Assembly: GCA_964522665.1 (NCBI GenBank)
Contig: CAZFVY010000017.1
Location: 18,539 to 82,538, forward strand
Source of the DNA: CAZFVY01 sp964522665
GTDB taxonomy: Bacteria; Verrucomicrobiota; Verrucomicrobiia; Limisphaerales; CAZFVY01
Length of the DNA stretch: 64,000 nucleotides
Direction: 5' to 3'
Within the stretch, counting starts at the first letter, position 1, and every line of letters begins with the position of its first letter. This document shows, piece by piece, positions 33,959 through 41,212 of the stretch. Under the pieces are notes generated by a model. The model did not search any database, had not been told where the DNA came from, and saw nothing but the letters and a program-made list of their open reading frames with translations. A program made the position numbers and the translations under genes.

Positions 33959-35578
33959 ATGACATTTTTACCGATTGCGGAACGGGAACTCCGAGTGGCG
34001 GCGCGCCGCCCCGGAACCTATTGGTCGCGCTTCTGGGTGGCGTTGGTGGTCATGACCATCTGGCTCGTGATGCTGACGAGCGTGCAAAACTTTCCCCAAT
34101 CGGTTCGCGGACAAGTCCTGCTGAACGGCATCGGCGGAATCGCCCTGATTTTCTGCCTGGCGGCCGGGGCGTTTTTCACCGCCGATTGCCTCGCCTTCGA
34201 GAAACGGGAAGGGACGCTGGGCCTGCTTTTCCTGACCGATTTGAAGACTTACGACATCGTCTTCGGCAAACTGGCGGCGAATTCGCTCCACAGTTTGTTC
34301 GGGCTGCTCGCGATGGTGCCGATGCTCAGCCTGGCGTTGTCTTTCGGGGGCGTGACCGGCTGGGAGGTGGCGCGCTTGACGCTGGTTTTTCTGTTGGCGC
34401 TGTTTTTCTCAGTGAGCGTGGGGATGTGCGTTTCGGCGTTGAGTCGCGAGGCGCGCGACGCCTTATCGCGGGCCATGACGGTCGTTATCCTGGTGACCGT
34501 CGGGCCGCCCGCGTTCGTGGGCCTGCTCTCGCTTACGCGGCACCCAGTCTGGTTGGAAAGCCTCAACTGGATAAGTCCGTACCACGTCTTCCGCGGCGCC
34601 TTTAATTCAAGCTACCTTCTGCGACAAGGCCCGCGTGATTTCTGGGCTTCCGTGAGCGGCGTGGCTCTGGTGGGGTTGGGCGCCATCACATGGGCAAACC
34701 TGGCGTTGCCCCGGCATTGGCAAGACCGGGAAGTCGCGGCGCCAGGGGCGACCAAGGCTGCGCGAGCAAATGTCGGCGCCACCGCCCAACGCCGCGGGCA
34801 ACTTCTACCCTTGGCGGATCAAAATCCATTTTATTGGCTGGCTAAGCGCGATCGGGTCGGCCGGCGTGGGGTTTCGCTCGCCATCGTTTGCCTGGGTCCG
34901 ATCTGGGTGGTGGCCATGCTCGTGTTCGCCTTCTATCGCAATTCCGCGTCCCTGGCGATCAGTGTCGGCGTCTCTCAATTATCGACGTACGTCATGATTT
35001 TCTTCCTGAAATTAATGGTCGCCTCGGAGGCCAGCCGCCGCAGCTATCAGGATCGTCAAACGGGCGCGTGGGAGCTCCTGCTCGTCACCCCGCTCTCGCT
35101 TGACGAGATTTTGGACGGGTCGCGGCGCGCGTTGGGAGAGCAGTTCCGCAAGACGCTTTGGTTCCTAACGGTCGTGGTTTTGGTAAACACGCTTTTGATG
35201 ACCGGACTGGTCGGGCAAGTCCCCGGTTCGTCGGCGCAAGGAGTCTGGCTGCCGATCGTCATGGCGATCGGCCAGACGATCCTGCTCTGGCGCGATTTCG
35301 AGGCCCTGGCCTGGGTCGGCATGTGGCGGGGCCTGAACGCGAAGCAACACCGCGGCGCCATCCTCGAGACGTACGGCCAAGTCATCGCGGCGCGTTGGCT
35401 GGGAGGCATCATGCTGCTGCCGTTTGTCACCCGGATTCTGACCTCACCGCACCTGCTGCAGGTCGCCTGGATCGGAGGCTTCGTGCTGCTGGACAGAGTT
35501 CTTGAAGAAGTGGCGAAGCGAAATCTCCGCGACCATTTCCGCGCGGTATTGCAAAGGCGCGGCACGGTCGGCGCCTGA
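33959..35578 (+). CDS. ABC-2-type permease, tandem copy 1
   Basis: 539 residues. The N-terminus TFLPIAERELRVAARRPGTYWSRFWVAL leads into a first membrane helix; a block of five to six helices runs to about residue 230, with the ABC-2 hallmark FEKREGTLGLLFLTDLKTYDIVFGKL between helices. After a polar stretch (about 250-290) a second set of helices follows, with EASRRSYQDRQTGAWELLLVTPLSLDEIL repeating the same coupling-type motif. This is a double-length ABC-2 permease related to those next to multicopper or gliding ABC systems. No ATPase gene is adjacent, so it must work with a subunit encoded elsewhere. A close paralogue follows after 95 bp. Confidence 0.85.
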   Translation: MTFLPIAERELRVAARRPGTYWSRFWVALVVMTIWLVMLTSVQNFPQSVRGQVLLNGIGGIALIFCLAAGAFFTADCLAFEKREGTLGLLFLTDLKTYDIVFGKLAANSLHSLFGLLAMVPMLSLALSFGGVTGWEVARLTLVFLLALFFSVSVGMCVSALSREARDALSRAMTVVILVTVGPPAFVGLLSLTRHPVWLESLNWISPYHVFRGAFNSSYLLRQGPRDFWASVSGVALVGLGAITWANLALPRHWQDREVAAPGATKAARANVGATAQRRGQLLPLADQNPFYWLAKRDRVGRRGVSLAIVCLGPIWVVAMLVFAFYRNSASLAISVGVSQLSTYVMIFFLKLMVASEASRRSYQDRQTGAWELLLVTPLSLDEILDGSRRALGEQFRKTLWFLTVVVLVNTLLMTGLVGQVPGSSAQGVWLPIVMAIGQTILLWRDFEALAWVGMWRGLNAKQHRGAILETYGQVIAARWLGGIMLLPFVTRILTSPHLLQVAWIGGFVLLDRVLEEVAKRNLRDHFRAVLQRRGTVGA

Positions 35579-35673
35579 ACGCTCGCCGCGAGACATTGAG
35601 CGAATCACGGCGCCCGATGTCCAAGGCCTTCAGAATGAACGCCGCGTGGAAACGAATTGACCCGTCTTGAGGC

Positions 35674-37296
35674 ATGACATTTTTGCCCATCGTGGAACGG
35701 GAACTGCGGGTGGCGGCGCGCCACGCCGCCACCTATTGGACCCGCTTTTGGGTGGCGTTCAGCGTGCTCGTGATCTGGCTCGTGATGCTGGCCAATCTAG
35801 GCTCGATGCCTCCGCCGCAGCGCGGCCTCGTCCTCTTGAATGGTCTCGGCGTGATCGCCCTGACCCTGTGTTTGACCGCCGGGGTGTTCCTGACTTCTGA
35901 CTGCCTCTCGGTCGAGAAACGTGAAGGGACGCTGGGCCTGCTCTTTCTGACGGACCTGCGGGCGTACGACGTCGTGCTCGGAAAATTCGTGATCGGCTCG
36001 GCCCGCGCGTTTTTCGCGTTGCTGGCGATGTTTCCCTTGCTCACGCTGGCGTTGCTGGCGGGCAGCGTGACCGGAGCCGAATGCTGGCGGTTGTTGCTGG
36101 TCTGCCTGGCCTCGCTGTTCCTTTCGACGAGCGTCGGCATGGTCGTCTCGGCGTTCAGCCGCGAGGCGCGGGACGGGATTGGCCGGACGCTCCTGGTCTT
36201 GCTCGGGTTGACGGGCGTTGGCCCAGCCGTCTGGCTCTTGGTCTCGCTAATCAAATACATTCCCTCGCTGGATTTCCTGCGGTGGATCAGCCCGGCATAC
36301 GCGTACCGCCAGGCCTTTGAATCCGCGTACGCGACGAGGCGCGGCGCCGCGGATTACTGGTTCTCGTTGAGCCTGATCACCGCGATCGGCCTCGGATGTC
36401 TCATCGCGGCCTGCCTCGTTTTGCCGCGCGGCTGGAAGGACCTGCCCGCCGCGGCGCCTGGCGCGAACCGCCCTGCCGGCGCGTTTCGCCGCCGGCGGAA
36501 CAGAAAAGCGCCACCGCCCGCGCTCGCCGACCACCCGCCCTGCTACTGGCTCGCCATCCGCGACTCGGCTCCGCTTCGCCGCGCGTGGCAGGTGTTCGTC
36601 TGGCTGATTCCCCTTTGGCTGGTGTCGCTGCTCACGGCCTTCGCCACGTCGCGCTCGGAAGCCTTTGTCATCACCCTATTCACGGCGTATGGGCTTCATC
36701 AAACGATCAAGATCTTGATCGCCACCGAGGCGAGTCGGCGGATGAACGAGGACCGCCAAAGCGGCGCCTGGGAACTATTATTGGTCACACCGCTCCCCGT
36801 GCCCGCGATTCTGCACGGTCAAACGGAAGCCCTGCGGAATCAGTTCCGCCGGCCCATTTGGGCTTTGGCGGCGGTCAATGGCGCCATGGTGGCCGCGGTT
36901 CTGCTCTCGGGTGAACGCGTCCATATCAACCCGAACGAGTTGGGGCTCTTCCTCCTCGTGTTCATCGGCGGCGCGGCGACGGCCTGGGCCGATTCTGGGG
37001 CGTTAATCCGTGTCGGGATGTGGCAGGGGCTTAACGCGCGTCAGCACCCGCGGGCCATCGCGGAAACCCTCGGTCTCGTCATGGGCGTCCCCTGGATGTT
37101 AATCTTTCTGTTCCCCATCATCGCGCCCCGCTTTCACAGCAATGGCGATGCGGCGACCGCGTTGGTGATTTGGTTCGCGTTAGGCCTCGTCTTGGACCTC
37201 GCGGTCGGCGCGTCCTCCGGAGCCAAACTGCGCGCGCGTTTTCGCGCCACGCTTGCGCGCCGCTTCACGGCCCCGATGATCACCCCGAAACGGTAG
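35674..37296 (+). CDS. ABC-2-type permease, tandem copy 2
   Basis: 540 residues, a clear duplicate of the preceding gene: TFLPIVERELRVAARHAATYWTRFWVAFSV at the start, VEKREGTLGLLFLTDLRAYDVVLGKF in the first half and EASRRMNEDRQSGAWELLLVTPLPVPAIL in the second. Divergence is even along the length, so both copies seem to be under selection. The two could form a heterodimeric membrane unit. Again no ATPase is next to it. Confidence 0.85.
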   Translation: MTFLPIVERELRVAARHAATYWTRFWVAFSVLVIWLVMLANLGSMPPPQRGLVLLNGLGVIALTLCLTAGVFLTSDCLSVEKREGTLGLLFLTDLRAYDVVLGKFVIGSARAFFALLAMFPLLTLALLAGSVTGAECWRLLLVCLASLFLSTSVGMVVSAFSREARDGIGRTLLVLLGLTGVGPAVWLLVSLIKYIPSLDFLRWISPAYAYRQAFESAYATRRGAADYWFSLSLITAIGLGCLIAACLVLPRGWKDLPAAAPGANRPAGAFRRRRNRKAPPPALADHPPCYWLAIRDSAPLRRAWQVFVWLIPLWLVSLLTAFATSRSEAFVITLFTAYGLHQTIKILIATEASRRMNEDRQSGAWELLLVTPLPVPAILHGQTEALRNQFRRPIWALAAVNGAMVAAVLLSGERVHINPNELGLFLLVFIGGAATAWADSGALIRVGMWQGLNARQHPRAIAETLGLVMGVPWMLIFLFPIIAPRFHSNGDAATALVIWFALGLVLDLAVGASSGAKLRARFRATLARRFTAPMITPKR

Positions 37297-37403
37297 CGTT
37301 CGCCCCCGCTGAGTCACGCCGGTTTCGGAGCGCGGGTCTGCGGCCCGTAGCAGCTACTGCAACCAGCGCCCAATCGGAAAGACGTGCGCCCACTTGACTG
37401 GTG

Positions 37404-37436
37404 GACACGCTGCGACTCACAGAGTCGCGCGCCGTT
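37404..37436. repeat. Isolated hairpin of the 28.6/29.3-kb repeat family
   Basis: GCGACTC-ACA-GAGTCGC at 37412-37428, followed by GCGCCG, in the same context as the second hairpin of repeat copies A and B (CTGCG.STC-ACA-GA.YCGCGCGCCG). The stem bases differ from those copies but remain fully paired, with the same ACA loop. It lies in the 200-bp spacer between the second permease and the Gly/Pro-rich gene. Confidence 0.6.
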
Positions 37437-37497
37437 GGATACCGATTTGCCCGTTCGGGGCCCGAACGCGGGAATCGCGCCGACTGGCGCGCGCGTG

Positions 37498-38121
37498 TTA
37501 CTTCAGCAATCCATTGAGCACCGCCACCGCTTCCTGCCGCGTGGTAAGAACTTTCTTCAATTCCTCCTGCGCCTGCTCGAGCTTGGCCTCGTTGGCGCGG
37601 CGGGATTCACGCAGCGCCGCGAGCTTGGTCTTGATCTCGTCGGGTGACGCTTTGGCCGTTAACGCGTCGCGCAAGGCTTTGGTCTCGGGGCTTTGGCCAC
37701 CGGGACCACCCGGACCGCCCGGTCTAAAACCGCCGCCAACTTGAGGCCCGCCCGGGCCGCCGCCGTTCTCACCGCCTGTCCCGCCCGCGCCACCGCTGGC
37801 GCCACCGGGACCGCCGGGACCTCGTCCGGGCGGCGGGCCGCCCATCATTCCGCCGAATCCGCCACCGCCGCCCACCGCGCGCCGGGTATCCATCACCACC
37901 TGGATACGGTCCTGGATAAACTTCCACTCGTCGTCATTGGTCACGTCGAACTGCTCGCGCATCCGCTCCATGGCGCGCTGGCGCATCTGTTGCGGGTCGA
38001 AGCTGCCCGGCCCTTGCGGCGGACCGTCGGGCGCCTGCGCGACGACGCGCGGGGCGGCGGCGGCCAGCGTGGAAAGGGTCACGGCGATCAGGCAAAGGCG
38101 TCTCTGGATACGGTTATTCAT
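37498..38121 (-). CDS. Exported Gly/Pro-rich protein of unknown function
   Basis: 207 residues. Signal peptide at 1-29 (RRLCLIAVTLSTLAAAAPRVVA). Residues about 40-85 are helical (QQMRQRAMERMREQFDVTNDDEWKFIQDRIQVVMDTRRAVG); the middle 85-145 is almost pure Gly and Pro (GGPPPGRGPGGPGGASGG); the C-terminal 60 residues are a charged helix (KASPDEIKTKLAALRESRRANEAKLEQAQEELKKVLTTRQEAVAVLNGLL). The helical parts are of the kind seen in Spy/CpxP-like periplasmic proteins, but I cannot assign that family. It follows the PSCyt1 gene by 60 bp on the same strand and shares its Gly/Pro-rich character, which suggests joint function and regulation by the divergent two-component system. Confidence 0.8.
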   Translation of the reverse strand: MNNRIQRRLCLIAVTLSTLAAAAPRVVAQAPDGPPQGPGSFDPQQMRQRAMERMREQFDVTNDDEWKFIQDRIQVVMDTRRAVGGGGGFGGMMGGPPPGRGPGGPGGASGGAGGTGGENGGGPGGPQVGGGFRPGGPGGPGGQSPETKALRDALTAKASPDEIKTKLAALRESRRANEAKLEQAQEELKKVLTTRQEAVAVLNGLLK

Positions 38122-38181
38122 AAGGCGGTTGGCATGGTTAACGTTTGCGGTCTCTGTCTAAGGTTCGGTCGTGAGCGGACG

Positions 38182-38760
38182 TTATTTTGCGCCTTGATCA
38201 ATCCAAGCGCGCAGCAGACCAACCTGTTCGACGGTCAAGGGTTTCGGCGGCGGACCAAATCCACCGGGACCGCCGGGACCACCGCGTCCCCCGGGGGGAG
38301 GACCGCCCGGGCCGCCTGGCGGCGGACCACCAGGGCCTCCAGGAGGCGGACCGCCTGGCCCACCGGGACCACCAGGGCCGCCGGGGCCCCGCCCGCCCGG
38401 ACCACCGGGACCGCGCTTGGGCGGCATCGCGATCTCATCGTCAATGCGCGCGGCGGCAGCGACCAAAAGACTTTTCTGGCTGGCTCCGGCGACCACGACT
38501 TTGCCGTCCTCGCCCCCTTTGAGTACGGCGGCCAGGCTGTCCAACCGCAAATCGCCTTTATGCCGCTCCTCGCCGTGACAACGAAAACAGGATGCTTCCA
38601 GGATCGGCCGGATGTCCTTTTCGTAGGTCACGCCCGCCGCCGTGGCCGCGGGCGGGAGCTTGCTGACATCCACTTTGCTGATGTTCCAAACGTCGTCGGC
38701 GAGGGCGGAGGCGCCGACCCCGAGCAGCCCGGCCAACATCGATGCGGATAAAATATTCAT
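38182..38760 (-). CDS. Planctomycete-type cytochrome c (PSCyt1) with Gly/Pro-repeat insertion
   Basis: 192 residues with a short signal peptide (SASMLAGLLGVGASALA). The PSCyt1 domain is diagnosed by VTYEKDIRPILEASCFRCHGEERHKGDLRLDSLAAVLKGGEDGKVVVAG; the CFRCH motif binds one c-type haem. IDDEIAMPPKRGPGG is the usual MPP turn carrying the Met ligand candidate. Where the domain normally continues directly to its last helix, about 55 residues of GPGG and GGPPPGG repeats (about 115-170) are inserted before PLTVEQVGLLRAWIDQGA. The insert may be a flexible linker or binding patch. The gene diverges from the response regulator at 38971. Confidence 0.88.
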   Translation of the reverse strand: MNILSASMLAGLLGVGASALADDVWNISKVDVSKLPPAATAAGVTYEKDIRPILEASCFRCHGEERHKGDLRLDSLAAVLKGGEDGKVVVAGASQKSLLVAAAARIDDEIAMPPKRGPGGPGGRGPGGPGGPGGPGGPPPGGPGGPPPGGPGGPPPGGRGGPGGPGGFGPPPKPLTVEQVGLLRAWIDQGAK

Positions 38761-38799
38761 AGTTGTTGTATTGACGGCCGCACTCTACGCGAAGGCAGA

Positions 38800-38884
38800 T
38801 TAAGGCGACATTAAGGCAACTAAAAAGTGGCTGGCCGGCCTCGGCATGAGCGGGGAGTTGATCCCTCTTAATCCTCCCTTAATC
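38800..38884. promoter_or_regulatory. Two pairs of 11-bp-spaced direct repeats: candidate response-regulator operators
   Basis: TTAAGGC at 38800-38806 and 38811-38817, start-to-start distance 11 bp. In the opposite orientation, CTTAATC at 38867-38873 and 38878-38884, again 11 bp apart. One helical turn between half-sites is the arrangement bound by OmpR/PhoB-type regulators. The first pair faces the PSCyt1 gene, the second the response regulator gene; TATGCT at about 38894-38899 may be the -10 of the regulator promoter. Confidence 0.65.
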
Positions 38885-38970
38885 GAGCCTCGCGTATGCT
38901 TTGAGGCCGGGACGCGCCAATTGAAGTGTCTTCGCTGGCTGCCCGTGATACAAATGCCCGAAATACCATC

Positions 38971-39624
38971 GTGAGAATCCTGGTCGTCGAAGATGAGCCG
39001 CGTCTGTTGCGCAATCTGGCCAAAGCCTTGCGCGAGGCCGGCTACGCGGTCGATACCGCCGAAGAGGGCGAGGAAGGCCTGTTCAAGGCGGATAGCTACA
39101 ATTACGACGCCATCGTGCTCGACGTGATGCTGCCCGGAATCGACGGCTGGGAACTACTGGAGCGGCTCCGCAAGAAGAAATCCACGCCGGTCCTGATGCT
39201 GACCGCCCGGGACGCTCACCCCGACCGCGTGCGCGGCTTGGACGCGGGCGCGGACGATTACCTGATAAAGCCGTTCGACCTCGCCGAACTCCTGGCGCGG
39301 TTGCGGGCGCTGATTCGCCGCTCCGCCGGACAAGCGGATTCCGTGCTGGAATTTGGCGACGTCCTGATCGACACCCGGTCCCGCTCGGTAACGCGCGCCG
39401 GCGAGGCGATCACGCTCACCGCGCGCGAGTACGCGATCCTCGAGTACCTGGCGCTCCACCGCGGCGAAGTCGTGACGCGCACGGCGCTCTACGAGCATCT
39501 CTTCGATGAAACCGACGACACGCTCTCTAACCTGGTGGACGTGCACGTCTTCAGCATCCGCAAAAAACTGGGCCGCGATCTCATCGCGACCCGCCGTGGG
39601 CAAGGCTACTGCGTCGAGAATTAA
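38971..39624 (+). CDS. OmpR-family response regulator
   Basis: 217 residues from the GTG at 38971 (MRILVVEDEPRLLRNLAKAL); an earlier TTG at 38926 would add 15 residues not usual for the family. The receiver domain has the acidic pair EDE, phosphorylation site Asp51 in IVLDVMLPG, the T in LMLTARD and the Lys in YLIKPFDLAELLARL. The C-terminal winged helix is of OmpR/PhoB type (REYAILEYLALHRGEVVTRTALYEHLFD and LVDVHVFSIRKKLGRDLIATRRGQGY). The gene precedes the histidine kinase by nine bases and most resembles the CusR/QseB-like branch. It probably binds the direct repeats in the spacer upstream. Confidence 0.95.
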   Translation: MRILVVEDEPRLLRNLAKALREAGYAVDTAEEGEEGLFKADSYNYDAIVLDVMLPGIDGWELLERLRKKKSTPVLMLTARDAHPDRVRGLDAGADDYLIKPFDLAELLARLRALIRRSAGQADSVLEFGDVLIDTRSRSVTRAGEAITLTAREYAILEYLALHRGEVVTRTALYEHLFDETDDTLSNLVDVHVFSIRKKLGRDLIATRRGQGYCVEN

Positions 39625-39633
39625 TTCCGCCTC

Positions 39634-41190
39634 ATGTTTACCAAATCGATCCGTTGGCGGCTGCAACTCTGGCTCGCGTTTTTGCTGGTCTGCGTGTTGA
39701 GCGGCTTCGGCGCCGCGGTCAACCAGCTTCACCGCGATAACCAATTCAAGCAGATTGACGATGAATTGGAGCGGCGGGTCGTGGCGCTGAGCGCCGCCGT
39801 CCGCGGCGGTCCGTCGCGCGGATTCGGCCCCGGTCGGCCGCCGTTCGATGGCGGGGGACATCGGCCGGATCAAGGCGGCGAGGGGCGAAGGCCCGATTTC
39901 GGTGGCGATGGCCACCGGCCTGACTTTGACCTCGACGGCGGCGCACACCATCCGCCACCGCATGGCTGGCCCGATTCGCCACCGCCGTTCGGCGGGCCTG
40001 GGATGCGCCGTGAGATTCACCTTTCGGCGGCGGTGACCAATTTGTTCGAGGAGGCCAACGCCAGTTCGTTTTATTTCGCGATCTGGTCCCGGGACGGCGA
40101 CGCTTTGGAACGCTCCACGAACGCGCCCATGGAATTGCCCCGCCCGGCCCGCGCGGACACGTTGCCCCATACCCGCATGAGAGAACCGTTTCGCGAAGCG
40201 TATCATTTCACGGAAATGGGCGACTGCGTGCTCGCCGGGCGCGATATTACGGCGGATTTAAACGGCTTACGCCGGTTCGCCTGGTGGCTGTTGACCGCGG
40301 GCGGCACGGTGCTGGCGTTTGGCCTCGGCGGCGGCTGGCTGTTGACGAGCCGCGCGATTCGTCCGGTCGTGGAAATCAGCGCCGCCGCCAGCCGCATTTC
40401 GGCGGGCAACTTGTCCGAGCGCATCAAGGGCGCCGATACCGACAATGAATTGGGCCGGCTCGCGGGCGTGTTGAATTCCACGTTCGCGCGCCTCGAAGCC
40501 GCGTTCGCGCAACAGAAACAGTTCACCGCGGACGCCTCGCACGAATTGCGCACCCCGCTCGCCGTCCTGATTTCCGAAGCCCAGACGACGCTGGCCCGCG
40601 AACGCAGTCCCGAAGAATATCGCGAAACCATCGAAGCCTGCCTCGTGACCGCGCAACAGATGCGCCGCCTCACCGAATCATTGCTCGACCTCGCCCGCGT
40701 CGATGCCGGTCACGAGCCGGCGCCTCGGGTCGCCCTCGATCTGGCCGAGCAAACCCGCGCCGGCGTGGAGCGCGTCCGTCCGCTGGCGGCTGAACAGAAG
40801 CTTCAGCTTCACTGCGACCTCGCGGCGACGGAGGCGTTCACCAATCCCGAACGCCTCGATCAAGTCATCACAAACCTGCTGACCAACGCCATCCACTACA
40901 ATCGCCCCAACGGCGAAATCCGTGTCCGCGTCAGCGCCGAACCGGAGTCCGCCGTCCTCACGGTCGCCGATACCGGGCGCGGGATCGCCGAGAAGGATTT
41001 GCCGCACATTTTCGAGCGCTTTTATCGCGCCGACAAATCGCGCTCCCGCGCCGACGGCCATTTCGGCCTCGGCTTGGCCATTTGCAAAGCGATCGTCGAA
41101 GCCGACGGCGGCCGGATCGAAGTCGCCAGCCAGCCCGGGGTTGGAACGACTTTCACCGTCCGCCTCCCCAAACCGCCTGCAGGCAAATGA
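39634..41190 (+). CDS. Sensor histidine kinase with Pro/Gly/His/Asp-rich periplasmic segment
   Basis: 518 residues. The first membrane helix (about 8-30) is followed by a periplasmic region of about 180 residues, of which residues 50-130 are low complexity: GRPPFDGGGHRPDQGG, FGGDGHRPDFDLDGG and HHPPPHGW. The second helix is at about 212-236, then HAMP, the HisKA dimerisation domain with the phospho-acceptor His303 in DASHELRTPLAVL, and the HATPase with NLLTNAIHYN, VADTGRGI and HFGLGLAICK. The His/Asp-rich segment could bind metal ions. It is coupled to the response regulator gene just upstream. Confidence 0.94.
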   Translation: MFTKSIRWRLQLWLAFLLVCVLSGFGAAVNQLHRDNQFKQIDDELERRVVALSAAVRGGPSRGFGPGRPPFDGGGHRPDQGGEGRRPDFGGDGHRPDFDLDGGAHHPPPHGWPDSPPPFGGPGMRREIHLSAAVTNLFEEANASSFYFAIWSRDGDALERSTNAPMELPRPARADTLPHTRMREPFREAYHFTEMGDCVLAGRDITADLNGLRRFAWWLLTAGGTVLAFGLGGGWLLTSRAIRPVVEISAAASRISAGNLSERIKGADTDNELGRLAGVLNSTFARLEAAFAQQKQFTADASHELRTPLAVLISEAQTTLARERSPEEYRETIEACLVTAQQMRRLTESLLDLARVDAGHEPAPRVALDLAEQTRAGVERVRPLAAEQKLQLHCDLAATEAFTNPERLDQVITNLLTNAIHYNRPNGEIRVRVSAEPESAVLTVADTGRGIAEKDLPHIFERFYRADKSRSRADGHFGLGLAICKAIVEADGGRIEVASQPGVGTTFTVRLPKPPAGK

Positions 41191-41212
41191 GCTCTCGCGC
41201 GCGAGGCAACGG

